DNA of 64,000 bases from Patulibacter sp. SYSU D01012. GTDB lineage: Bacteria; Actinomycetota; Thermoleophilia; Solirubrobacterales; Solirubrobacteraceae. Shown here piece by piece: positions 15,650 to 25,069 of the stretch. The DNA lies in NCBI RefSeq assembly GCF_017916475.1, contig NZ_JAFMTB010000003.1, forward strand, positions 346,009 to 410,008, written 5' to 3'. Positions within the stretch are counted from its first letter, which is position 1, and the number at the start of each line of letters is the position of its first letter. The position numbers were made by a program, and so were the translations under genes. The notes under the pieces are model-generated. The model was not told the origin of the DNA, did no database searches, and saw only the letters and a list, made by a program, of their open reading frames with translations.

Positions 15650-17131
15650 CTAGCCGCCGGCGCCGGCCGGCAGCACCCGGATCGTCCCGAGCGTCGGGTC
15701 CGCCGCGCCGTGCAGCCGCGCCCCCGCGGCCACGAGCTCGCGCAGGTACGCGACGATCTCGGGCGACACCCGCTCGCCGGGCAGGATCGCCGGGATGCCG
15801 GGCGGGTAGCCCGCGATCGACTCGGCGCAGACGCGGCCCTCGGCGGCCGCGACGTCGGGGTCGACGTCCTCGCCGCGGCCCAGGAACGCCTCGCGCGGCG
15901 GCAGCACCGGCGTGACGTCGGGGGCGCGGGGCGCGCGGACGAGCGACCCGGGATGCGGCCGGCGCAGGCGCAGCGCGATCTCGTCCAGGTCGCCGCCGAC
16001 GCGCTGCAGCGCGATCGGGTCCTCGGCCAGGCCGACGAGCAGCACGACGACCGCGTGGGTCGCGAGCTCGACGTTGCCGTCGTAGCGGGTGCGCAGCGCG
16101 TCGGCGACCTCGTAGCCCGTGCGCCCCAGCCCGCGGACGTCGACGACGACGCGCAGCGGGTCCCAGCCGCCGACGCCGGGCCGGCCGCGCAGCCCGTCGT
16201 CCAGGACGTCGAGCCCGTCCGTCCGGCGGATCTTCGCGTGGAGCGTGGCGACGGCCGCGATCGTCTCGTGCAGCAGCGCCTCGCCGTGCACCGCGATCTG
16301 CCGGCGCGCGGCGTCGAGCGACCCCATGAGCAGCGACGACGGCGACGTCGAGCGCAGCAGCCGCAGCGTGCGGGCGACGTCGTCGATCGGCACCAGGCCG
16401 CTGTCGGCGACGTGCAGCATCGCGGACTGGGTGAGCGATCCCGCGATCTTGTGCGTGCTGGTGAGCACCGCGTCGGCGCCCAGGCGCAGCGCGCTCTCGG
16501 GCACGCCGGGGTGGAAGCCGAAGTGCGGCCCCCACGACTGGTCGACGACGAGCGCGACGCCGTGCTCGTGGGCGACGTCGGCGAGGGCCTGGACGTCGGC
16601 GGCGATGCCGTAGTACGTGGGGGAGACGACGAACGCCGCGCGGGCGGTGGGGTCCTGTTCGAGCGCGGTCCGCAGCGCCTCCGGCGACACGCCGAGCGCC
16701 ATCCCGAGCTCGTCGTCGTACTCCGGGGCCACGAACGACGGCGTGCCGCCCGACAGCACGAGCCCGTCGACGATCGACGCGTGCGAGTTGCGCTGGACGA
16801 CCACGTGGGCGCCCTGCGGGGCCAGCGCGAGCGTCAGCGCGTGGTTGCCCTGGGTGGCGCCGTTCGTCAGGAAGAACGTGCGGGCGGCGCCGTGCGCGTC
16901 GGCGGCCAGCGCCTCGGCCCGCTCGTACGGCGTGGGCGACCCGCCGGTGTCGACGCCGTGGATGTCCTGGGGGATGTCCATCGCCAGCGCGCGGTCGCCG
17001 ATGGCGTGCCGCAGCGCCGGGTCGGCGCCGCTGCCGCCCTTGTGCCCGGGCACGTGGAAGCGCGACGGGCCGCGCAGGCCGTAGGCGACGACGGCGTCGA
17101 AGTAGGGGGCGATGGGCTGCGGATCGGTCAT
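15650..17131 (-). CDS. Orn/Lys/Arg-type PLP decarboxylase
   Basis: 493-residue PLP-dependent enzyme of the fold-I Orn/Lys/Arg decarboxylase class, making a polyamine such as cadaverine or agmatine from a basic amino acid; the substrate is not determined. It has FHVPGHKGG near the N-terminus, a cofactor region TFFLTNGATQGNHA, the Asp of VVDQSWGPHFGFHP, and the Schiff-base lysine in TSTHKIAGS. Its C-terminal domain ends with the typical IAGYPPGIPAILPGERV. It lacks the N-terminal wing domain of the E. coli inducible enzymes, like the shorter SpeA/YaaO form of Bacillus. The ATG has no clear Shine-Dalgarno sequence. It is separated from the divergent HAD gene by 88 bp. Confidence 0.9.
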   Translation of the reverse strand: MTDPQPIAPYFDAVVAYGLRGPSRFHVPGHKGGSGADPALRHAIGDRALAMDIPQDIHGVDTGGSPTPYERAEALAADAHGAARTFFLTNGATQGNHALTLALAPQGAHVVVQRNSHASIVDGLVLSGGTPSFVAPEYDDELGMALGVSPEALRTALEQDPTARAAFVVSPTYYGIAADVQALADVAHEHGVALVVDQSWGPHFGFHPGVPESALRLGADAVLTSTHKIAGSLTQSAMLHVADSGLVPIDDVARTLRLLRSTSPSSLLMGSLDAARRQIAVHGEALLHETIAAVATLHAKIRRTDGLDVLDDGLRGRPGVGGWDPLRVVVDVRGLGRTGYEVADALRTRYDGNVELATHAVVVLLVGLAEDPIALQRVGGDLDEIALRLRRPHPGSLVRAPRAPDVTPVLPPREAFLGRGEDVDPDVAAAEGRVCAESIAGYPPGIPAILPGERVSPEIVAYLRELVAAGARLHGAADPTLGTIRVLPAGAGG

Positions 17132-17219
17132 GGCGGGCGTGAGGGCGACGTGGTCGGGCGGGCGCGCGGGACGGCGCGGCGGCGGGGAGGGACCCGCCGT
17201 CGTGCAGGATGATGCTCCG

Positions 17220-17885
17220 ATGGGCGGCGATCCGGCGATCCGCGGACTGACGATCGACGCGATGGGCTGCCTGGTGACGCTGGAGGACCCGGTGCCGGCG
17301 CTCGAGGCCCTGCTCGTGCGGCGCGGCGCTCCCCGCGGACGCGCCGCGATCGCCGCGGCGCTGCGGCACGAGATCGCGTTCTACAAGGCGCACCACGTGC
17401 GCGCGCGGGACGACGCAGCCCTGCGGGCCCTGCAGCGGGCGTGCGCCGAGCTGGTGGCGCGCGAGCTGGACCTGCGGCTGCTCCCCGGCGCGGACCCGGG
17501 CGCCGTCGACGACGCGTTCGTCGACGGCTTCCTCGCGTGCCTGGAGTTCACGGTCCTGCCGGGGGTGCCCGCGGCGCTGACGGCCGTCCGCGACGCCGGC
17601 CTGCCGATGGTCTGCGTGTCCAACTGGGACCGCGGCCTGCCGGCGCACCTGGAGCGTCTGGGGCTGGCCGGGTTCTTCCGCGCCGTCGTCACGTCGGGGG
17701 CGGTCGGCGCGGCGAAGCCCGACCCGGCGATCTTCGCGCCCGCGCTCGACGCGCTCGGCCTGCCCCCGTCGGCCGTCGCGCACCTGGGCGACGAGGCCGT
17801 CGACCGCGACGGCGCGGCGGCGGCGGGCCTGGCGTACCTGGAGCCGCCGGTGGCGACGCTGCCGGAGCGGCTGGGCCTGCGCTGA
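17220..17885 (+). CDS. HAD-superfamily hydrolase
   Basis: 221-residue haloacid-dehalogenase-like hydrolase, probably a small-molecule phosphatase. Motif I is LTIDAMGCL with nucleophile Asp13; the second position is Met where phosphatases usually have Asp, similar to the DAxGTL form of the HDHD3-like group. Motif II is VCVSNWD, motif III lysine is in GAAKPDPAIF, motif IV is LGDEAVD. A helical cap occupies residues about 20-105. The ATG is preceded by AGGAT within GCAGGATGATG, a weak signal. It sits between the decarboxylase and thiG with no obvious functional tie. Confidence 0.87.
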   Translation: MGGDPAIRGLTIDAMGCLVTLEDPVPALEALLVRRGAPRGRAAIAAALRHEIAFYKAHHVRARDDAALRALQRACAELVARELDLRLLPGADPGAVDDAFVDGFLACLEFTVLPGVPAALTAVRDAGLPMVCVSNWDRGLPAHLERLGLAGFFRAVVTSGAVGAAKPDPAIFAPALDALGLPPSAVAHLGDEAVDRDGAAAAGLAYLEPPVATLPERLGLR

Positions 17886-18815
<930 letters not shown>

Positions 18816-18817
18816 GC

Positions 18818-19483
18818 GTGGGCGCCGCGCACCACGTCTCCGTCAGCCTGCCCCTCGGGATCGACCTGGCGGCGGTCATCGTCGGCTCGCTCTTCGGGGC
18901 GCTCGTGGCCGTGCGCCGCGACCTCGACGCGCTCGGGACGATCGGGCTGGCCGTGTGCGGCGGCCTGGGCGGCGGCGTCGTCCGCGACCTGCTGCTCAAC
19001 GTCATGCCGGTCGCGCTGACGAAGGGCTCCTACCTGCCCGTCGCCGTGGGCACCGGCGTCTTCGCGCTCGTCATCCACCCGTACGCCGAGCACCTGGACG
19101 ACCTGCTGGACGTCGCGGACGCGTTCGCGCTGGGGCTGTTCGCCGTGGTCGGGGCGTCGAAGGCGCTCGACCTGGGGCTCGCGGCGGTGCCGAGCGCCGC
19201 CGTCGGCGTCATCGCCGCCACCGCCGGCGGGGTGCTGACCGACCTGCTGAGCGGGCGGCGGCCGTACATCTTCGGCCCCGGGCCGGTCTACGGACTGGCG
19301 GCCGCGGCGGGCAGCGCCACGTTCGTGGCGGTGCAGGCCCTCGCCGACTCGATCGGGGTCGGGCTGGCGGCGGCGGTCGTCGTCACGGTGGCCCTGCGGC
19401 TGCTGGCGGTGCACCGCGGGCTGAGCACGTCGCCGGCCGCGCGGCGCCGCAGGCGACGCGCCGGGACCGACCGCGCGCGATGA
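18818..19483 (+). CDS. TRIC/YadS-type cation channel protein
   Basis: 221-residue integral membrane protein with seven hydrophobic segments in two repeats, matching the prokaryotic TRIC (UPF0126, YadS) channel family for monovalent cations. Each repeat shows the glycine-rich signature: GLAVCGGLGGGVVRDLLL and AATAGGVLTDLLSGRRP, with the conserved basic residue after Gly-Gly. Length is normal. The GTG start lies 2 bp after thiG and the end overlaps the next gene by ATGA, so the three genes are likely co-transcribed although the functions appear unrelated. The Arg-rich C-terminus is cytosolic. Confidence 0.85.
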   Translation: MGAAHHVSVSLPLGIDLAAVIVGSLFGALVAVRRDLDALGTIGLAVCGGLGGGVVRDLLLNVMPVALTKGSYLPVAVGTGVFALVIHPYAEHLDDLLDVADAFALGLFAVVGASKALDLGLAAVPSAAVGVIAATAGGVLTDLLSGRRPYIFGPGPVYGLAAAAGSATFVAVQALADSIGVGLAAAVVVTVALRLLAVHRGLSTSPAARRRRRRAGTDRAR

Positions 19484-19980
19484 TGCGGGGCATGGAGATC
19501 GACGGCGACGCGCTCCTCTCCCGGGTCATCCGCACCATCGGCGGCCGCGACCGGGACGCGGTCGCGGCGCTCGTCACGCACGACGTCCACTACGAGGACG
19601 TGTTCGCCGACGCGCCGCTCCTCGGGCCCGACCGGCTGGCCGACCACCTGGCGGTCCTGTGGACGGCGTTCCCCGACGCCCGGATCGAGTCCACGGGGCC
19701 CCTGCTCCACGACGGGGACCGCATCGTCGCGCTGCCGCTGCGCCTGGTCGGCAACCACCTGGGGCCGCTCGGCGGCGTGCCGGCCAGCGAGCGCTTCCTC
19801 AACCTGCACGGGATGCTCGTGCTGGAGCTCGACGCCGCGGCGCGGCGCGTGCACCGCGCGCGGCTGTTCACCGATCGCTACGGCGCCGCGGTGCAGCTGG
19901 GCGTGCTGCCCGAGGCCGGGTCGATGGGCGACCGCGCCGTCCGCGCGATCCAGGGCTTCGGCCTGCTCTGGGGCCGCTGA
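19480..19980 (+). CDS. SnoaL/NTF2-like protein
   Basis: 166-residue protein resembling the NTF2-like SnoaL fold: an N-terminal helix pair (LLSRVIRTIGGRDRDAVAALVTHDVHYEDV), then VLWTAFPDARIES, a beta-sheet with LPLRLVGNHLGPLGGVPAS and a final VHRARLFTDRYGAAVQLGVLP strand. This pattern is that of polyketide-cyclase or ester-cyclase-like proteins and of many small binding or isomerase proteins; no activity can be assigned. The ATG at 19480 overlaps the TRIC gene stop as ATGA, which is why it is preferred over the ATG four codons later. Confidence 0.8.
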   Translation: MMRGMEIDGDALLSRVIRTIGGRDRDAVAALVTHDVHYEDVFADAPLLGPDRLADHLAVLWTAFPDARIESTGPLLHDGDRIVALPLRLVGNHLGPLGGVPASERFLNLHGMLVLELDAAARRVHRARLFTDRYGAAVQLGVLPEAGSMGDRAVRAIQGFGLLWGR

Positions 19981-19997
19981 GGCGCGGGACGCCGGGG

Positions 19998-20804
19998 CTA
20001 GCCGTCGGCCCGTCGCACGGCCACGACCAGCGCCGCGTGGTCGGAGAGCGCGCCGCGCGGGGGACGCTGCGAGTCGGCCGCCGCCGCCAGGCCCCGCCCC
20101 ACCACGTGGTCGGGCCCGGACGACGCGATCCGCCGCCAGCCCGGGGGCAGCCCGACCTCGACCGCGGACCGCGGCAGGTTCAGGTCGCCGCCGAGCAGCA
20201 GCGGCGGACCTTCGGGCCCGGTCGTGGGGCGCGCCGCGCCGCCGGGGTCCGCGGGCGGCCGCGGCCGCGTCGCCCCGTCGGCCGCCGCCCACGCGGCGAG
20301 CCGCTCGGCGCTCAGCGCCAGGTCGGCGAGCGGCCGGCGCAGGCCCGGGCCGTCGTCCCACGCGCCCTTCTGCGCGTGGACGTCGCCGGCCCACGCCCCG
20401 TCGAGCGGGCCGCCCGCGGGGTCGTGCAGCCGCACGGCGTGGACGACGCGCCGCTCGGGCCAGGTCCGCAGGCGCCGCCGGCCGTGCGCGACCACCCGCA
20501 GGCCGCCGCGCACGAGGATGGCGTTGGCGCCGCCGCCGTTGCTGCGCGCCACGTCCGGGGCCCGCCGCGCGATCGCCCGGCGCACCGGCAGGACGGCGTT
20601 GCGCGACGTGCGCGCGCTCACGGCGTCGGCGCCCGCCGCGCGCGCCAGCAGCGGCGGCCACCAGGGCGGGACCTCCTGCAGCAGCGCCACGTCCCACGGC
20701 CAGGCCGCCAGGGTGGCCGCGAACTCGTGCAGCAGCGGGCGTCCCGCCGGCGGGACCGCCCGGCCGTGGAAGAGGTTCCAGGTGAGGACCCGCGCGGGCG
20801 CCAT
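19998..20804 (-). CDS. Endonuclease/exonuclease/phosphatase-family hydrolase
   Basis: 268-residue member of the EEP (DNase I/AP endonuclease-like) superfamily. Visible catalytic motifs: TWNLFHGR (Asn near the start), LLQEV (metal Glu), a central GDVHAQKG where family members often have N-x-H, GGDLNLP (Asp/Asn) and the terminal SDHAALVV. The substrate could be DNA, a phospholipid head group or a nucleotide. The start is the ATG just before the first strand (APARVLTWNLF); upstream sequence in frame looks non-coding. No signal peptide is apparent. It converges with the SnoaL-like gene. Confidence 0.82.
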   Translation of the reverse strand: MAPARVLTWNLFHGRAVPPAGRPLLHEFAATLAAWPWDVALLQEVPPWWPPLLARAAGADAVSARTSRNAVLPVRRAIARRAPDVARSNGGGANAILVRGGLRVVAHGRRRLRTWPERRVVHAVRLHDPAGGPLDGAWAGDVHAQKGAWDDGPGLRRPLADLALSAERLAAWAAADGATRPRPPADPGGAARPTTGPEGPPLLLGGDLNLPRSAVEVGLPPGWRRIASSGPDHVVGRGLAAAADSQRPPRGALSDHAALVVAVRRADG

Positions 20805-21274
20805 GCCTCGCCGGTGCCCGGTCGCGGGCGCCGCCACGCACGGCAGGGCCCACCGGCCCACGTGGGGCCCGGAGCGCGAGGCTCCGAGCCCCACGCTCGC
20901 GCATCCCTCAATACGCGGGGGGCACGGGGTGGTTCCCTCGTCGCCTCCCGGCCCTCACACCGGGGGTGACGTCGTGATCGGGGGAAGTGCTGTGGCGGTG
21001 TCGGGGGCGCCCCGTCGCGGGCGGCCTGGCCCGGCACGGTCGCGGGACCGACGGGCCGCCGGGGCGCGGCGGACGTGCTGGCCGGGAGTTTGGTCGCCCA
21101 AAACTCCGACGGCCGTGCCAACGCTACCGGACCGGCCCGGCGACTGCCAACGATTTCTTCACGAACGCCCCGGCCGGGGGCGGCGGCGCGGACGGAGGGA
21201 CGGTTGACCTGCGGGCGTCCGTCTGCAGCCCCGCCCTCCGACGGGGCGCGGGGCGTTCGTGGCACCCTTGACGG
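20805..21274. other. 470-bp gap upstream of the methyltransferase
   Basis: No supported gene. The stretch is less G+C-extreme near 21.08-21.17 kb and contains an inverted repeat GGGAGTTTGG...CCAAAACTCC (about 21084-21108, one bulged base), a TTGACC at 21203 and a CACCCT box 6 bp before the ATG at 21275. The inverted repeat could be a regulator site. Confidence 0.6.
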
Positions 21275-22870
21275 ATGCCCGACGAGACGCCTCGCATCGA
21301 TCCCGCCACCGCCGCGGACGCCTCGTCGAGCGACGGCGCCGGCCCGGACGCGTCGCCGGAGCAGTCGGGGGCCGCGAGCGACGCCGCCGTCGCCGAGGTG
21401 ACGGGCGCCGCGCAGGAGCCCGACGCGGACGGCGCGGCCGAGGCCGTCGCCGCCGGCGCCCCGGCGCCCGACGCCGCCGACCCCGGCAACCGCCCCAAGC
21501 GCCAGCGGCCGCCGCGCCCGCACCGCGGCGCGCAGCTCGAGCTGACCGTCGACGCCCTCGCCCACGGCGGCAACGGCGTCGCGCGGACCGAGGGCGGCTG
21601 GGTCGTCTTCGTCCGCGGCGGCATCCCGGGCGACCGCGTCCGCGCGATCGTCACGAAGCGCAAGCGCGACTACGGCGAGGCGATCATCGAGGAGGTCCTC
21701 GACCCCTCGCCCGAGCGCATCGCGCCCGTCGCCGACCACCCCGGCGCCCCCTGGCAGGTGCTGCCGTACGAGCGGCAGCTCGAGATCAAGGCCGAGCAGG
21801 TCGAGGACGCGCTGCGCCGCCTGGGCGGCCACACCGACGTCGAGATCGAGCCGATCGTCCCGTCCGAGCAGCTGTGGCGGTACCGCAACAAGCTCGAGTA
21901 CTCCTTCGGCGAGCGCGCGGACGGCACCCTGCAGCTGGGCTTCCACGCCGCCGGCTCGTGGCAGCGCATCGAGCACATCGAGGACTGCCTGCTGGCGACC
22001 GAGGTCGGCAACGAGGTCCGCAACGCCGTCTACGCCTGGTGCGTCGCGGAGGGCCTGTCGTCCTTCGACCGCAAGCTCCACCAGGGGTTCCTGCGCAACC
22101 TGGTGGTGCGCGAGGGCTTCCGCACCGGCGAGATCCAGGTGCGGCTGGTCACGAGCCGCGGCGAGTTCGACGCGATGGGCCTGTCGAACCACCTCGCCGA
22201 GCACGTCAGCCGGCCGATCACCGGGCTGCTGTGGACCCAGATGGACGCCGTGGGCGAGACGACGCAGGGGGGCGAGACCGAGCTGATCTCGGGCGAGCCG
22301 GTCATCCACGAGGAGCTCTGCGACATCCGCCTGAAGATCAGCCCCGAGGGCTTCTTCCAGACGAACACGGTGATGGCCGAGCGGCTCTACCGCTTGGCCG
22401 CCGAGTACGCCGAGCTCGAGGGCTGGGAGCGCCTGTTCGACCTGTACTGCGGCTCGGGGTCGCTCGGTCTGACGATGGCGTCGCGCGCCGGCGAGCTGAT
22501 CGGCGTGGAGATCGTCCCCGAGTCGATCCGCGACGCCGTGCAGAACGCGCAGCTCAACGACGTCCGCAACGCGAAGTTCCTCGCCTCGGACGCCCGCACC
22601 GGGCTGCCCGACGCGATCGAGCTGGCGGGGCGGCCCGACGTGCTGATCGTCGACCCGCCGCGCGCCGGCCTGGGGCCGCGCGTGTGCCGGCGCATCGTCG
22701 AGGCCGCGCCGAAGCGGATCGTCTACGTGTCGTGCAACCCGACCACGCTCGCGCCCGACGCCGCCCGCATCGTCGAGGGCGGCTACGTGCTGCGCAAGGT
22801 GCGGCCGGTCGACCTGTTCCCGCAGACGCCCCACGTGGAGTGCGTCGCGGTGCTCGACCGGGTCGCCTAG
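21275..22870 (+). CDS. TrmA/RlmD-type RNA (uracil-5-)-methyltransferase
   Basis: SAM-dependent enzyme that makes 5-methyluridine in rRNA or tRNA. 531 residues: an acidic Ala-rich N-terminal tail (1-80) absent from most relatives, a TRAM RNA-binding domain (about 84-145), then the methyltransferase with FFQTNT, SAM motif DLYCGSGSLGL, VDPPRAGLG, nucleophile Cys487 in VSCNP, and base Glu522 in HVECVAVL. The iron-sulfur cysteines usual in RlmD are missing: the corresponding PVADHPGAPWQVLPYERQL has none. The family call is firm; which uridine it modifies is not. A CACCCT box 6 bp before the ATG suggests a leaderless start. Confidence 0.92.
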   Translation: MPDETPRIDPATAADASSSDGAGPDASPEQSGAASDAAVAEVTGAAQEPDADGAAEAVAAGAPAPDAADPGNRPKRQRPPRPHRGAQLELTVDALAHGGNGVARTEGGWVVFVRGGIPGDRVRAIVTKRKRDYGEAIIEEVLDPSPERIAPVADHPGAPWQVLPYERQLEIKAEQVEDALRRLGGHTDVEIEPIVPSEQLWRYRNKLEYSFGERADGTLQLGFHAAGSWQRIEHIEDCLLATEVGNEVRNAVYAWCVAEGLSSFDRKLHQGFLRNLVVREGFRTGEIQVRLVTSRGEFDAMGLSNHLAEHVSRPITGLLWTQMDAVGETTQGGETELISGEPVIHEELCDIRLKISPEGFFQTNTVMAERLYRLAAEYAELEGWERLFDLYCGSGSLGLTMASRAGELIGVEIVPESIRDAVQNAQLNDVRNAKFLASDARTGLPDAIELAGRPDVLIVDPPRAGLGPRVCRRIVEAAPKRIVYVSCNPTTLAPDAARIVEGGYVLRKVRPVDLFPQTPHVECVAVLDRVA

Positions 22871-22991
22871 CCGCGCCGGCGGGAGGGTGTACCGCGGGGC
22901 GGCGAGGCGCGGAGGCGCTGCGGTGCCGGGTGCGGCGGCGGTGCCGGGCGCGGCGGGGCGGAACGCCCGACGCCGCGGGGCGGCCGCCGGG

Positions 22992-23489
22992 TCAGTCGCG
23001 CGGCGGGGCGGCCTCGACGGCCGACGGCCCCGACCCGGCCGCGATCGCCAGCGACGCGTTCAGGCGGTCGATGAGCCCGGCGAGCAGCTCGACGTCGTCG
23101 TGGTCCCAGTCCTCCAGGCGCTGGGCCAGGTAGGCGATGCGCGCGCGGCGGACGAGCTGGCGCTCGCGGCGCCCGCTCTCCGTGATCGTCACGAGCGTGG
23201 CGCGCCGGTCCTCGGTCGAGCGCTGCCGCTCGACGAAGCCGCGGCGCTCGAGCGGCGCGATCTGCCGGGTGACCGTCGACGCGTCCAGGTCGAAGGCCGC
23301 CGCGATCTGGCTCATCGTCTGCTGCCCGCGGTTCTCGAGCAGCGCCAGCAGCAGGTACCCCGAGCGGTCGAGCGGCGAGCGGGTGTCGTCCAGCGCCGCG
23401 ACCCGCACCCGCTCCGAGCGCCGCGCCAGGATGGCGAGCTCGAGCTGCAGGTGGTCGTAGGGGTCGTGCGTCGTCGTCGGCTCCGGCAC
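22992..23489 (-). CDS. MarR-family transcriptional regulator
   Basis: 165-residue winged-helix regulator. The DNA-binding part reads MSQIAAAFDLDASTVTRQIAPLERRGFVER followed by the wing STEDRRATLVTITESG (here given by its two ends), flanked by the long dimerisation helices typical of MarR. The GTG start at 23489 is fixed by TACGCT 7 bp upstream; upstream in-frame sequence is not coding-like. An inverted repeat-like TTGCATCGTGCAG overlaps the -35 region and may be the autoregulatory site. It converges with the methyltransferase gene and is divergent from none of its neighbours, so its target is unclear. Confidence 0.9.
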   Translation of the reverse strand: MPEPTTTHDPYDHLQLELAILARRSERVRVAALDDTRSPLDRSGYLLLALLENRGQQTMSQIAAAFDLDASTVTRQIAPLERRGFVERQRSTEDRRATLVTITESGRRERQLVRRARIAYLAQRLEDWDHDDVELLAGLIDRLNASLAIAAGSGPSAVEAAPPRD

Positions 23490-23496
23490 GACGCCG

Positions 23497-23521
23497 AGCG
23501 TACCCGACTGCACGATGCAAG
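23497..23521 (-). promoter_or_regulatory. marR promoter with possible operator
   Basis: TACGCT (23497-23502) lies 7 bp before the GTG. Just upstream is TTGCATCGTGCAG (about 23508-23520), two TGCA blocks separated by three bases, placed where a bound regulator would block -35 contacts. Confidence 0.4.
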
Positions 23522-23587
23522 GGAGTGCCGGCGAGCGGCGACGCGCCAAGGTCGGACGGGTCTCGTAACGGCCGGCCCCCGCGGCGC

Positions 23588-24616
23588 CTACGGGCAGAGG
23601 CGCGCCCCGCGCTCGCCCATGCGCGTCGCCCACTCCCGCGCCTCGGCGCCGCGGATCCGCCGGCCCTGGCCGTCGCGCACCAGGAAGCAGCGGCGGCGCT
23701 CGCCGGCCGGGCCGATCCGGCGGACCACGTAGTCGCCCTCGGCGGCCGGCTCGCTGCGGAGCGTGACGGTGCCCGTCTCCTCGTCCCCCGAGCCGCCGGA
23801 CGTGGAGGCCCCGCTCAGTCCGAGCACCAGCAGGCAGACGACGAGCAGCAGCACGGTGGCGATCGGCCAGGTGGACAGCAGCGCCCGCCCGATCCGCCGG
23901 CCCTCGCGCCGGGCGCGGAGGGCGCCGACCACGCACGCCAGCAGCAGGAACGGCGTCACGCCGAGCGCCATCTCGGCCCCGGGGCTGTCGTCCGGGCGGG
24001 TGGCGCTGAGCGCGGCGCCGGCCACGAGGACCAGGGCGAGCAGCGCGTCTCGGGCGCCCTCGCTCAGCACGGGGCGGACGTCGTCCTCGTCCGGCGCGGG
24101 GGCGTCGGGCTCGCGCCACGCGAGCGCGGCCGTCGGCAGGAAGACGGCCCACGCGAGGAACCACGCGGCCAGCTGGCGGAGCTGGTCGCCGGTCACGCGC
24201 AGCGCGCTCCCGTCGCCCGCCTCGCCGGGGGCGACGGCCGGGGGCAGCACGCTCGGGAGCGCCCACAGCGTGATGAGCACGACGGCGAGGAAGAGCACGA
24301 ACGCGGTGCGGAACGCCCGGTGCCGCGCGGACAGCTCGCGCTCGTCCAGGCCGGCCTCGTCGTCGCCGCGCAGGCGGCCGAGCCGCCGCGTCCCGCGGCG
24401 CAGCAGCCCGAAGACGACGAAGAGCGCGATCGCGTACAGCACGCCCCGGGCGCCGGGGCCGTCCCGCACGACGAGGTCGTGCAGCGGGTCGCTGGCCGCC
24501 GTGCCGCCGAGCAGGAGGAGCATCGCGGCGAGCACGATCGTCCAGCGGCGGCGGCTCGCGCGGCTGCGCGGGGTCAGCTCGGTCCGCCAGGGATCCTCGG
24601 ACGGGGCGGCGCTCAT
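23588..24616 (-). CDS. Multi-pass membrane protein paired with Xre regulator
   Basis: 342-residue protein with about seven hydrophobic segments (for example RRRWTIVLAAMLLLLGGTAA, VLYAIALFVVFGLL, FVLFLAVVLITLWALPSVL, LLSTWPIATVLLLVVCLLVLGL by their positions from about 20 to 280) and a C-terminal extracytoplasmic or cytosolic domain carrying two cysteines, with GDYVVRRIGPAGERRRCFLV and ending ARLCP. No known family is recognised. The ATG overlaps the stop of the upstream Xre-type gene as ATGA, so the two are translated as a pair, a common arrangement for small regulators that control their own membrane partner. Confidence 0.78.
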   Translation of the reverse strand: MSAAPSEDPWRTELTPRSRASRRRWTIVLAAMLLLLGGTAASDPLHDLVVRDGPGARGVLYAIALFVVFGLLRRGTRRLGRLRGDDEAGLDERELSARHRAFRTAFVLFLAVVLITLWALPSVLPPAVAPGEAGDGSALRVTGDQLRQLAAWFLAWAVFLPTAALAWREPDAPAPDEDDVRPVLSEGARDALLALVLVAGAALSATRPDDSPGAEMALGVTPFLLLACVVGALRARREGRRIGRALLSTWPIATVLLLVVCLLVLGLSGASTSGGSGDEETGTVTLRSEPAAEGDYVVRRIGPAGERRRCFLVRDGQGRRIRGAEAREWATRMGERGARLCP

Positions 24617-24903
24617 CGGTCCTGCTCCTGGGTCGGGGCGCCGGGCGCGCCGTACATCTGCTGGGACATGGGAGGGAAGGGCTCGCGGGCGAAGATCGCC
24701 TCGATCGGCAGGCCGAAGAACTCGGCCAGCCGGAACGCCAGGTCCAGGCTGGGCCGGTAGTCGCCGCGTTCGAGGTAGCCGACGGTCTGCGGGTTGACGC
24801 CGATCGCCGCGGCCAGGTCCTTCCGGGACAGCCCGCGCTCGGCCCGCAGGACCGGCAGCCGGTTGTGCAGCGGCTGCTCCTCGGTGCGTGGCTTGCGTCC
24901 CAT
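24613..24903 (-). CDS. Small Xre-family DNA-binding protein
   Basis: 96-residue regulator: helix-turn-helix at about 13-70 (LPVLRAERGLSRKDLAAAIG, VNPQTVGYLERGDYRPSLDL, then LAEFFGLPIEAIF), the pattern of YozG-like Cro/CI regulators, followed by a short Pro/Gln-rich tail. The ATG at 24903 is preceded by a complete promoter (TTGCGG, 17 bp, TAGATT) in an A+T-richer patch. It overlaps the downstream membrane-protein gene by ATGA. It probably represses its own operon; signal unknown. Confidence 0.9.
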   Translation of the reverse strand: MGRKPRTEEQPLHNRLPVLRAERGLSRKDLAAAIGVNPQTVGYLERGDYRPSLDLAFRLAEFFGLPIEAIFAREPFPPMSQQMYGAPGAPTQEQDR

Positions 24904-24912
24904 CGGGGCATG

Positions 24913-24941
24913 AATCTAGACGAGTTGTTGTATTCCCGCAA
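24913..24941 (-). promoter_or_regulatory. Xre operon promoter
   Basis: TTGCGG (24936-24941), 17 bp, TAGATT (24913-24918), then 9 bp to the ATG. The spacer holds GTTG...CAAC inverted blocks that may bind the Xre protein. It is the most A+T-rich promoter of this part of the window. Confidence 0.55.
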
Positions 24942-25057
24942 CGTCTTGTCGGGTGTCTTGCGTGAGGGTGGCGTCCCCCGGCGGGCCGCGGCGCCCGGGG
25001 CGCCGCGCCGACGGCCGGCCGATCCCGCGTCTCGGTGGGCCCACCGGCGGCGCCGGG

Positions 25058-25063
25058 TACGGT
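25058..25063 (+). promoter_or_regulatory. -10 box TACGGT, oxidoreductase
   Basis: TACGGT lies exactly 6 bp before the ATG at 25070, predicting a leaderless mRNA. Confidence 0.5.
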
Positions 25064-25069
25064 CCCTCC

